A stretch of DNA of 10,473 nt from Chloroflexota bacterium. Its GTDB lineage: Bacteria; Chloroflexota; Dehalococcoidia; DSTF01; RBG-16-68-14. Of the stretch, positions 1-5,094 are shown one piece after another (position 1 is the stretch's first letter; the number at the start of each line of letters is the position of its first letter). The notes beneath the pieces are model-generated. The model was not told where the DNA came from. It worked only from the letters and a program-made list of their open reading frames with translations, and did not search any database. Where the stretch lies: contig JADFRJ010000067.1 of the NCBI GenBank assembly GCA_022561355.1, positions 1 to 10,473 on the forward strand, read 5' to 3'. A program made the position numbers and the translations under genes.

Positions 1-88
1 TGGCCCGAAACACCTTTCGAGCTGCTCTGAGTAGCTGTGCCCTTCGCACTGGCTCGCTTTCGGTCCTTTTAGCTCTGGTCGCAGTCAC
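1..88 (-). CDS. TetR/AcrR-family transcriptional repressor, N-terminal fragment cut by the window edge
   Basis: Reading leftward from a GTG at 88-86 gives 29 open codons with no stop before the window ends. After a short basic tail, residues 14-29 read VRRAQLLRAARKVFRA, which matches the first helix of the TetR DNA-binding domain (family pattern: R..IL.AA...F...G). A GGGGAG Shine-Dalgarno (complement of 95-100) sits six bases before the GTG and decides the start. Just upstream is a promoter overlapped by a perfect palindrome (125-143), the usual arrangement for TetR self-repression. Family members are cytoplasmic dimers that release DNA on binding a small ligand and often control efflux pumps or catabolic genes. 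The ligand and target genes are not visible. Only about one seventh of a typical 190-220 residue protein is present, so the family call rests on a short match plus context. Confidence 0.72.
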   Translation of the reverse strand, partial: MTATRAKRTESEPVRRAQLLRAARKVFRA

Positions 89-119
89 CGCGTTCTCCCC
101 TCATTAGTAGATGCTGGCC

Positions 120-150
120 ATAGTATGACTGAGTATCAGTCATGTGCCAA
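120..150 (-). promoter_or_regulatory. Promoter of the left-edge tetR-like gene
   Basis: On the minus strand TTGGCA (145-150) is followed after 17 bases by CATACT (122-127). An alternative -10, TACTAT (120-125), gives a 19-base spacer. Transcription would start near position 115, leaving a leader of about 27 bases that contains the Shine-Dalgarno at 95-100. The palindrome at 125-143 fills nearly all of the spacer and touches the -10, so a bound repressor would block RNA polymerase. Confidence 0.55.
125..143. promoter_or_regulatory. TetR-type operator palindrome
   Basis: ATGACTGA (125-132), a GTA spacer and TCAGTCAT (136-143) form a perfect inverted repeat with eight-base arms. The length, the odd three-base centre and the TGACT/AGTCA half-sites are like known TetR-family operators. 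It lies 37 bases upstream of the start codon of the TetR-like gene and between that gene's -35 and -10. I infer autorepression. No other gene start faces it on the right, so within the window it serves only the tetR-like gene. Confidence 0.65.
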
Positions 151-234
151 GGGGGCCTAGCGTAGTCAAAATCCACCTTGCGCGTCGGTGCTAGGGCATC
201 ACCGCTAATCCGCGCAACGTCCTCTGGGAGGAAA

Positions 235-266
235 GGGTCGAGGGTTCGAGTCCCTTCTCCCGCTCC
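235..266 (+). pseudogene. 3' fragment of a tRNA-Gly gene (probable integration scar)
   Basis: Positions 240-256 form a standard T arm: stem GAGGG/CCCTT around the loop TTCGAGT. This is followed by CTCCCGC (257-263), the 3' acceptor strand typical of bacterial tRNA-Gly, then T and CC. GGGTC at 235-239 fits a variable loop. The matching 5' acceptor strand (GCGGGAG), D arm and anticodon arm are absent. I tried several anticodon frames in 211-235 and none gives a stem. It is therefore a tail fragment and not a working tRNA. Such displaced 3' ends mark the distal border of elements inserted by tyrosine integrases. The rest of 89-341 holds no gene apart from the promoter and operator of the tetR-like gene. 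GGAGAA right after the fragment (267-272) is complementary to TTCTCC inside it (255-260). Confidence 0.7.
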
Positions 267-341
267 GGAGAACGGCTGACTTGGCCGAATCACAGAGAGA
301 GCAAACTGTCACGTTTCGGAGGACGGGCGTTCGACGGCCGT

Positions 342-977
342 CTAAGCGCCATCGTCTGTGGAGGCGGGCTGCTTGTATGGCTCGATGGGTTTGGCGCCGC
401 CCCGCTCGTCCAGTTCGTAGCGCGCGCCAAGACGCTCGGCGATGACTTCCGGCGGGTCGTTCTCCCAGTCGATTTCGGCCGCATCCTCACGGGAGGCATC
501 GGTGCTGATGATGCAGCTCTGCGAGGCTTCGCCGCCGGGCTGCTGGAACGTTGTGTAGCAGTCGATCTGGACGCGGGCGGGCCGGATATGGGGCACGTCA
601 TAGAAGAAGCGCTCCGCGAGCCGCGCCGTGATGCGCTTCGCCTCGTCGAGCGCGCTAGTAATCTGCCGGCGCTGGCCACCAACTATCGCGAACTGAGCCT
701 CCGCGCTCGTGGAGGCGTGGATTTCATCGCGGCTGATGGTGACGAGCTCAACGCCCTGGATGCCCTGCCAGACGGCGGCAGGGGTGCCCTTGGGGGGACG
801 CTCGGTCCGCCAGTGTTCGACCTCAAGTTGGACGAGCTGGGTGATCATCTCAATGTCACCCTCATCTACCTTGGCTTGCCAGAAGCGATGGGTGCGGGTC
901 TCCTTGAACAGGATGAAGGCAAGGAAGGCAAACAGCAGACAGATGAACAGGATCCCGACGCCGAGGCCCCAGACCAT
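342..977 (-). CDS. Membrane-anchored protein of unknown function
   Basis: This 211-residue protein is one I do not recognise as a named family. Residues 1-24 are a strongly hydrophobic segment with no positive charges before it, followed by a basic stretch (KETRTHRFW). That suggests a single N-terminal anchor with the rest of the chain on the cytoplasmic side. The remainder looks like a soluble alpha/beta domain: a helix around 38-58, a strand-rich region around 75-100 (GVELVTISRDE), a helix around 104-125, then strands with two cysteines (C140, C155) and an acidic C-terminus. The ATG lies three bases after the aroE stop without a clear Shine-Dalgarno, so translation is probably coupled to aroE. 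It is the last gene of the ruvX-mltG-aroE operon. The reading frame is solid, with good length and tight operon packing. Function is unknown, and any link to shikimate or wall metabolism would be guilt by position only. Confidence 0.82.
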   Translation of the reverse strand: MVWGLGVGILFICLLFAFLAFILFKETRTHRFWQAKVDEGDIEMITQLVQLEVEHWRTERPPKGTPAAVWQGIQGVELVTISRDEIHASTSAEAQFAIVGGQRRQITSALDEAKRITARLAERFFYDVPHIRPARVQIDCYTTFQQPGGEASQSCIISTDASREDAAEIDWENDPPEVIAERLGARYELDERGGAKPIEPYKQPASTDDGA

Positions 978-980
978 GAG

Positions 981-1838
981 TTAGGCGCCCGACAACGCTT
1001 TGCGCCCCGCGTCGAGCATCGCTTCGAGCGGGGCGTCGTTGCCTGTCCAGAGTTTGAACGACTCGGCGGCTTGGTAGATCAGCATGCCCAGTCCAGACGT
1101 GGTCTTGGAACCGCGCGCGGCCGCGAGTTTCAGGAAGGGCGTTTCTTGTGGATTGTAGACGAGGTCGAACGCGACGCCACCCGTCGGCATGTCCTCGGCG
1201 TCGATGGGGCTCTCGCCCTCCGAAGCGCTACCCAACGTGCCAACGGGCGTACAGTTCACGAGCAACTCCGCGTTCGGGATGGCCCGGAGGTAGGTACCAT
1301 CATGCCAGTAGCACCAGCTAATCGTGACGCCCGGCGCCGTGACCGGACGCAGGCTCCCTACGATCGATTCAAGCTTGCCGGGCTTGCGGCCGGCGAGCAG
1401 CACCGTGGACGCACCCGCGCGCACGAGGGCATGGGCGACGGCTCTTGCCGCGCCGCCCGCGCCGAGGATGGCTGTGCGCTTTCGGCTGGGATCGAAACCC
1501 GCGTCATCCCGAAGGGCACGATCGAAGCCGGCGAGGTCGGTGTTGTAGCCGATCAGGTCTCCACCATCATGCACGATCGTATTGACCGCGCCGATCGTCT
1601 CAGCCCCTTCGTCGAGGCGGTCGAGGAGGGGGATAACGGACTCCTTGTACGGGATCGTGACGTTGGCTCCGTAGATGTCGTCCCCACGAAGCGCGTTGAC
1701 TCGCCCCTCTAGTTGGTCTTCTTCCGTGGGCCAGGCTTCGTACGAGGCTTCGATCCCCGCGCTGTCGAATGCTGCCTGGAAGACGGTGGGGCTGAGCGAA
1801 TGCCCCAACGGATATCCGATTACGCCTGCACGCTTCAT
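981..1838 (-). CDS. aroE: Shikimate dehydrogenase (NADP+)
   Basis: AroE reversibly reduces 3-dehydroshikimate to shikimate with NADPH, the fourth step of the shikimate route to aromatic amino acids. With the ATG at 1838 the protein has 285 residues, a normal length. Family landmarks are all visible: the shikimate-binding SLSP (14-17), NVTIPYKE (59-66) with the catalytic lysine at K65, NTIV (86-89), NTD with the catalytic aspartate at D101, the NADP-binding GAGGAARA (126-133), and the C-terminal SGLGMLIYQA. LAGRK after the second strand of the Rossmann fold fits NADP over NAD. A GTG at 1850 is also in frame, but GGGGGGAG lies only one base before it, against eleven before the ATG. The ATG also overlaps the mltG stop as ATGA, a coupling arrangement. 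No key residue is missing, so this should be an active enzyme. Confidence 0.96.
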   Translation of the reverse strand: MKRAGVIGYPLGHSLSPTVFQAAFDSAGIEASYEAWPTEEDQLEGRVNALRGDDIYGANVTIPYKESVIPLLDRLDEGAETIGAVNTIVHDGGDLIGYNTDLAGFDRALRDDAGFDPSRKRTAILGAGGAARAVAHALVRAGASTVLLAGRKPGKLESIVGSLRPVTAPGVTISWCYWHDGTYLRAIPNAELLVNCTPVGTLGSASEGESPIDAEDMPTGGVAFDLVYNPQETPFLKLAAARGSKTTSGLGMLIYQAAESFKLWTGNDAPLEAMLDAGRKALSGA

Positions 1839-2926
1839 GATGCTGGACACTCCCCCCGGTCGGCTCTCGCGATGTTATCGATGTGCTGATCCAGGGTCTC
1901 GGCGAAGATCTGCCTGCCGCTTCCGTCCTGGCAGGCCACAAAGTATAGGTAGTCCGTCTTCGCCGGCTGGACCGCGGCCAGGATGGAATCCAGGCCAGGG
2001 TTCGCGATTGGCGCGGGCGGCAGTCCTGGAAGCACGTAGGTATTATACGGAGACTGTAGGGCGAGATCAGCTTCCGTCAGCTCTGGCTTCCAGTAGCCGT
2101 ACGCTTCGACGCTCGCTGGATCGTTGGCGATAGCGTACTGCACGGTGGGATCCGCCTGCAGCGCGATACCCAGTTCGAGACGATTGAGGAACACGGCCGC
2201 GATGGTCGCACGCTCTTCGGGCAGCACCGCTTCACGTTCCACGATGGAGGCTAATGTAACGGCCTCCAGGAGAGTGAGGCCGCTGGATGCTAGTGCCGTC
2301 GAGATGCTCTCCTGGTAGCGCTGGTCGAACGCGGCCAGCATCCGGCCGACGACTTCTACGGCGCTGACCTCGAAGGGGAATTCGTACGTCGCGGGAAAGA
2401 GGAAGCCTTCCAGCGTGGCGCCCTCTGGAAGCGCGGCGAGGAACGATAGCTGGTAGGGCTCGCTCAGGGCGGCGAGAAACTCCTGGGCGGGTACGATATT
2501 CTCCGCCTCCAGCAGTTCGGCAATCTCTTCGAGGCGGAGACCTTCGCGAATGGTGACGCCGAAGGCAGAGGTGCGGCCCTGACTGATCCGTTGGACCGCG
2601 ATGAGCGCCGTCTCGCCGAGTCCGAACTCGTAGTTGCCGGCTTCAAGATTGCTTCCGGCACCCATCAGCGCGGCGAGCACGGTGAAGAGGCGTGCGCTCT
2701 GGATCACGGCGGCCTCTTCGAGCTTCTCGCCGATATCGCTGGCGCTGTCGCCTTCCTCGACGCTGATCACAACCATCGGTCGATCGCTCTGCGGCGCAAG
2801 GCCGAAGCGATCCGGCTTGTCGTCGACAAGGGTGCCGGGGGTGCCGGACAGGAGCCAGACGCCAATACCGAGCATCACGATGATCCCGAGGGCAGCCAGA
2901 AACGGGACTGAACGGCGGCTGATCAC
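1835..2926 (-). CDS. mltG: Endolytic murein transglycosylase MltG (YceG-like)
   Basis: MltG cuts nascent peptidoglycan strands in the membrane and is thought to terminate glycan chain growth. From the GTG at 2926 the protein has 363 residues. Residues 8-28 form one N-terminal membrane helix, followed by a LysM-like region (about 50-125) and the YceG catalytic domain. Visible motifs are LEGFLFPATYEF (172-183), LASIVERE (225-232) containing the catalytic glutamate (E230 or E232; I believe E230 aligns with E. coli E218), VFLNRL (245-250), LQADPTVQYA (256-265) and SPYNTY..GLPPAPI.NPG (292-310). The frame is open much further upstream inside ruvX, but the GTG shares a GTGA overlap with the ruvX stop and starts just before the membrane helix, so I chose it. 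The ruvX-mltG pairing is common in bacteria. The usual late G-H-x-F is G-R-Q-I-F here, a mild variant. Confidence 0.95.
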   Translation of the reverse strand: MISRRSVPFLAALGIIVMLGIGVWLLSGTPGTLVDDKPDRFGLAPQSDRPMVVISVEEGDSASDIGEKLEEAAVIQSARLFTVLAALMGAGSNLEAGNYEFGLGETALIAVQRISQGRTSAFGVTIREGLRLEEIAELLEAENIVPAQEFLAALSEPYQLSFLAALPEGATLEGFLFPATYEFPFEVSAVEVVGRMLAAFDQRYQESISTALASSGLTLLEAVTLASIVEREAVLPEERATIAAVFLNRLELGIALQADPTVQYAIANDPASVEAYGYWKPELTEADLALQSPYNTYVLPGLPPAPIANPGLDSILAAVQPAKTDYLYFVACQDGSGRQIFAETLDQHIDNIARADRGECPAS

Positions 2927-3345
2927 GCTGCCCCGGTCTGTTCGGCGCGTTGCCGGTCGAGGTAACTTTGCAGGATGATGCTCGCGGCTACGTCGTCGAC
3001 GCGCACCTGCCGCTTGCCGGCAGGAGATTGCGCCCGCCGCGCCTGTACGGTCGAGAGGCGCTCGTCGCATAGTTCGACCCGCAGGCCGCTCGTCTCCCGG
3101 AGGACCTTCGCAAACGCCTCGATCTTGCGGGCTTGAGGCCCGGCCGTGCCGTCCATCGAAATTGGATGGCCAATGATGACAAGGGACGCGTTTTCGCTGC
3201 GAGCCAGATGGATGATCGCCTGCGCGTCCGCCTCTTCATCTTGAGCTTCGATGATGCGAAAGGGAATAGCAAGGCCGCCTTCCGGAGTAGAGATCGCGAC
3301 GCCGATGCGCCGCTCACCCACATCCAACCCAAGGATACGCTCCAC
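2923..3345 (-). CDS. ruvX: RuvX/YqgF-family Holliday-junction resolvase-like nuclease, 16S rRNA maturation
   Basis: YqgF/RuvX proteins have an RNase H fold. They are linked to 16S rRNA 5'-end processing and, in some species, Holliday-junction resolution. From the GTG at 3345 the product has 140 residues, the usual size. Acidic active-site positions are present: LGLDVG with D8, CDERLST with D94/E95, and VDDVAA with D117/D118. VIIGHPISMDGT (57-67) matches the family's VGLP..MDG loop. An ATG 14 codons upstream (3387) is in frame, but its AT overlaps the -10 TATAAT and it has no Shine-Dalgarno. The GTG has AGGAG (complement of 3356-3360) ten bases before it, and the protein then begins with the family-typical M-E-R-I-L-G-L-D. 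It is the first gene of the minus operon and its stop overlaps the mltG start (GTGA). Confidence 0.95.
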   Translation of the reverse strand: MERILGLDVGERRIGVAISTPEGGLAIPFRIIEAQDEEADAQAIIHLARSENASLVIIGHPISMDGTAGPQARKIEAFAKVLRETSGLRVELCDERLSTVQARRAQSPAGKRQVRVDDVAASIILQSYLDRQRAEQTGAA

Positions 3346-3385
3346 TTCTGTATCACTCCTATCTGTATTAGCTAGGGCAACGATC

Positions 3386-3391
3386 ATTATA
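3386..3391 (-). promoter_or_regulatory. -10 box of the ruvX-mltG-aroE operon promoter
   Basis: The minus strand reads a perfect TATAAT here, 40 bases ahead of the GTG start of ruvX. Transcription would begin near 3379 and include the AGGAG at 3356-3360. No good -35 is visible at 16-18 bases (the best are off-consensus, such as CGATCC), and no TG precedes the box, so the promoter may need an activator or be of moderate strength. It is the only plausible promoter upstream of the four-gene operon. Confidence 0.5.
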
Positions 3392-3481
3392 GGCTTGTAC
3401 CGGACTGAGGATCGAGATGCGCGATGGGTCGTTGATCGGGCGACAGCGGCCGATACTGATGATGTGACAGAGAAACCCTAC

Positions 3482-3510
3482 TTGACAGGTTAACGAAGCG
3501 CAGATACCAT
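3482..3510 (+). promoter_or_regulatory. Promoter for the glmU operon
   Basis: A consensus TTGACA (3482-3487) is followed after exactly 17 bases by TACCAT (3505-3510), which matches the -10 consensus at four of six positions including the first two and last two. Transcription would start near 3517, giving a 5' leader of about 215 bases before the glmU ATG. The start would fall at the base of the hairpin at 3518-3554. Confidence 0.55.
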
Positions 3511-3517
3511 GGCGTCA

Positions 3518-3554
3518 GCTTGAGATCCGCGAAATCTTGAAGTGGATCCTGAGC
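3518..3554 (+). promoter_or_regulatory. Hairpin at the 5' end of the glmU leader
   Basis: GCTTGAGATCC (3518-3528) pairs with GGATCCTGAGC (3544-3554): ten of eleven positions pair, counting two G-U pairs, with one A-C mismatch. Two more pairs (G3529-T3543, C3530-G3542) close an 11-base loop. It would begin almost at the predicted transcript 5' end, where such stems often protect mRNA from decay or form part of a cis-regulatory element. It has no T tract and so is not a terminator. Confidence 0.4.
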
Positions 3555-3644
3555 GTTAGTGAGACCCGCATACGTGGAACGAACAGACGACGAACCTCCT
3601 GATAAACCCCCATCCGCTGCACTAGCTGGAACATTGGACCGCGA

Positions 3645-3679
3645 CCTGCGCAATCTGGCAGGCGTGCGCTCTGCGATTG
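3645..3679 (+). promoter_or_regulatory. Possible pseudoknot in the glmU leader
   Basis: CCTGC (3645-3649) pairs with GCAGG (3658-3662) around an eight-base loop. Within that loop CAATC (3651-3655) is complementary to GATTG (3675-3679), 12 bases downstream, giving an H-type pseudoknot geometry. A small CCGC-TTT-GCGG hairpin follows at 3702-3712, about 20 bases ahead of the glmU ATG. No known riboswitch class is recognised. Five-base pairings can arise by chance. Confidence 0.25.
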
Positions 3680-3732
3680 GCGTTTGATCTATTTGTGGAC
3701 TCCGCTTTGCGGCGGGCCACGCTCCTTTACTT

Positions 3733-5094
3733 ATGACACCAAGCCACAATAGCTGGACAGCCATCATCCTTGCCGCAGGTGAAGGAACGCGCATGCGGTC
3801 GTCGGTGCCTAAGGTGTTGCACCGCTTGGCCGGGAGGCCGATGATTCGATTCGTCGTGAATGCTGCCCGTGATGCAGGGATCGAACGTATCGTCGCGGTC
3901 GTCGGTCCTGACGCAGAAGAAGTACGGGAAGCGGCCGGCGATAGCGTGGAGTTTGTTGTTCAGGCGGAGCGACTCGGAACCGGTCACGCGTTAGTCCAGG
4001 CGAAAGACGACGTTGGCGATTGCGAGCAGGTCCTCGTCCTCAACGGCGATGTGCCGCTGATTACGCCAGAGACGCTGCGTTTGCTCATGCGAGCACATGA
4101 AGCGAATGAGGCCGACGTGTCGTTTCTGACCGCGCACGTGGAGGAGGCGGGCGAGTACGGTTGCGTTCAGCGAGACGCCCAAGGATCGGTGACGGCTATT
4201 GTTGAAGCGCCAGAGCGGAATGGCGCGGTGGAAGGACCAGCGGAGATCAACTCAGGCCAGTATTGCTTCAGGGCGGCATGGCTCCGGGAACACACCGGCT
4301 CGATGCCGACGGCCGCGAACGGCGAGCAGTACATCACGTCGCTGATCGATCTCGCCGTGCAGGAAGGCGCGGTGCTATGCGCGACGTTAGCAGAGGAGAG
4401 CAGCGAGGTCCGTGGGATCAATGACCGAGTTCAACTAGCGGAGGCCGAGGCGGGACTGAGGCAGAGGATCAACCGCGAACACATGCGAGCGGGAGTCTCG
4501 CTCGTCGACCCTGATCGGACGTACATCGACGTTGGAGTTTCTATCGGGCGCGACACCGTGATCGAGCCGAACACACATCTGCGAGGCGGGACGTTCGTCG
4601 GTGAGCGATGCCTGCTTGGCCCCGATACGACCATCAGGGATTCGACTTTGGGTGACAATTGCACTATTATCGCGTCGACTTTGGAGGAGGCGACGCTGGA
4701 GGACGACGTTGACGTAGGCCCCTACAGCCACATTCGGGCGGGCACATATCTGTGCGCTGGGGTACACGTGGGCAACTATGCGGAGGTGAAGAACGCCCGG
4801 CTGGGCCGCGGAGTGAAGATGGGCCACTTCAGCTACATCGGCGATGCCGACGTTGGCGATGGTGCGAACATCGGCGCTGGTACCATCACGTGCAACTTCG
4901 ATGGCGAGCAGAAGCACCGCACGCGGATTGGGCGCGACGCCTTCATTGGGAGCGATACAATGCTCATCGCACCGGTGACGGTAGGAGATGGCGCTCGCAC
5001 GGCGGCGGGCTCCGTCGTCAATCGAGACGTGCCGGCTGGAGCGCTCGCGGCCGGCGCGCCGGCGCGAATCCGGCGTTCGGGCGGTGATCGATGA
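3733..5094 (+). CDS. glmU: Bifunctional GlmU: GlcN-1-P acetyltransferase / GlcNAc-1-P uridylyltransferase
   Basis: GlmU acetylates glucosamine-1-phosphate with acetyl-CoA and then couples the product to UTP. The resulting UDP-GlcNAc is the precursor of peptidoglycan and other envelope sugars. The 453-residue length matches the family (E. coli 456). The N-terminal pyrophosphorylase domain shows LAAGEGTRM (13-21), PKVLH (26-30), GTGHA (82-86) and NGDVPL with D106. The C-terminal left-handed beta-helix of hexapeptide repeats starts near 255 and carries HIRAG (333-337), HVGNYAEVK (345-353), and GHFSYIGDADVG with H365, the likely acetyltransfer base. GAGTITCNFDG (381-391) is the classic family signature. 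The ATG is the only start after the in-frame TGA at 3685, yet it lacks a Shine-Dalgarno. The stop overlaps the next start (ATGA). A promoter and structured leader precede it. Both active sites look intact. Confidence 0.97.
   Translation: MTPSHNSWTAIILAAGEGTRMRSSVPKVLHRLAGRPMIRFVVNAARDAGIERIVAVVGPDAEEVREAAGDSVEFVVQAERLGTGHALVQAKDDVGDCEQVLVLNGDVPLITPETLRLLMRAHEANEADVSFLTAHVEEAGEYGCVQRDAQGSVTAIVEAPERNGAVEGPAEINSGQYCFRAAWLREHTGSMPTAANGEQYITSLIDLAVQEGAVLCATLAEESSEVRGINDRVQLAEAEAGLRQRINREHMRAGVSLVDPDRTYIDVGVSIGRDTVIEPNTHLRGGTFVGERCLLGPDTTIRDSTLGDNCTIIASTLEEATLEDDVDVGPYSHIRAGTYLCAGVHVGNYAEVKNARLGRGVKMGHFSYIGDADVGDGANIGAGTITCNFDGEQKHRTRIGRDAFIGSDTMLIAPVTVGDGARTAAGSVVNRDVPAGALAAGAPARIRRSGGDR

Larger units (their letters stand above)
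3346..3732. other. Divergent intergenic control region between ruvX and glmU
   Basis: This 387-base stretch holds no gene I would defend. It carries the ruvX leader with its AGGAG (3356-3360) and TATAAT (3386-3391) on the minus strand, a plus-strand promoter (3482-3510), and the long glmU leader with hairpins at 3518-3554, 3645-3662 and 3702-3712. A minus-strand frame is open from within glmU down to 3387, but it has no start codon with a Shine-Dalgarno and no recognisable domain. Confidence 0.7.

Noticed and set aside
156..195. CCTAGC (156-161) and GCTAGG (190-195) inverted repeat
   Set aside because: Six-base arms with a 28-base gap next to no gene. Too short to call a structure or a recombination site without comparison.
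190..266. A complete tRNA ending at 266
   Set aside because: No 5' acceptor strand complementary to CTCCCGC exists upstream, and none of the anticodon frames tried in 211-235 gives a paired stem.
69..293. Minus-strand 74-codon frame reading G-E-G-T-R-T-L-D near its start
   Set aside because: That string is the well-known antisense translation of a tRNA T arm. The frame crosses the tRNA-Gly fragment, the operator and the start of the tetR-like gene.
333..342. GACGGCCGTC palindrome at the end of the minus operon
   Set aside because: A perfect ten-base palindrome, but with no loop and no T tract, so it is not a rho-independent terminator. Short GC palindromes are frequent in GC-rich DNA.
588..1712. 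Plus-strand 374-codon open frame
   Set aside because: It lies antisense to aroE and the membrane protein, has no recognisable domain, and is explained by codon bias of the real genes.
3387..3794. Minus-strand 135-codon frame across the ruvX-glmU gap
   Set aside because: Its ATG lies inside glmU and no start with a Shine-Dalgarno occurs in the gap. The AGGAGG near 3596-3601 has no start codon at a usable distance, and the frame ends inside the ruvX promoter.
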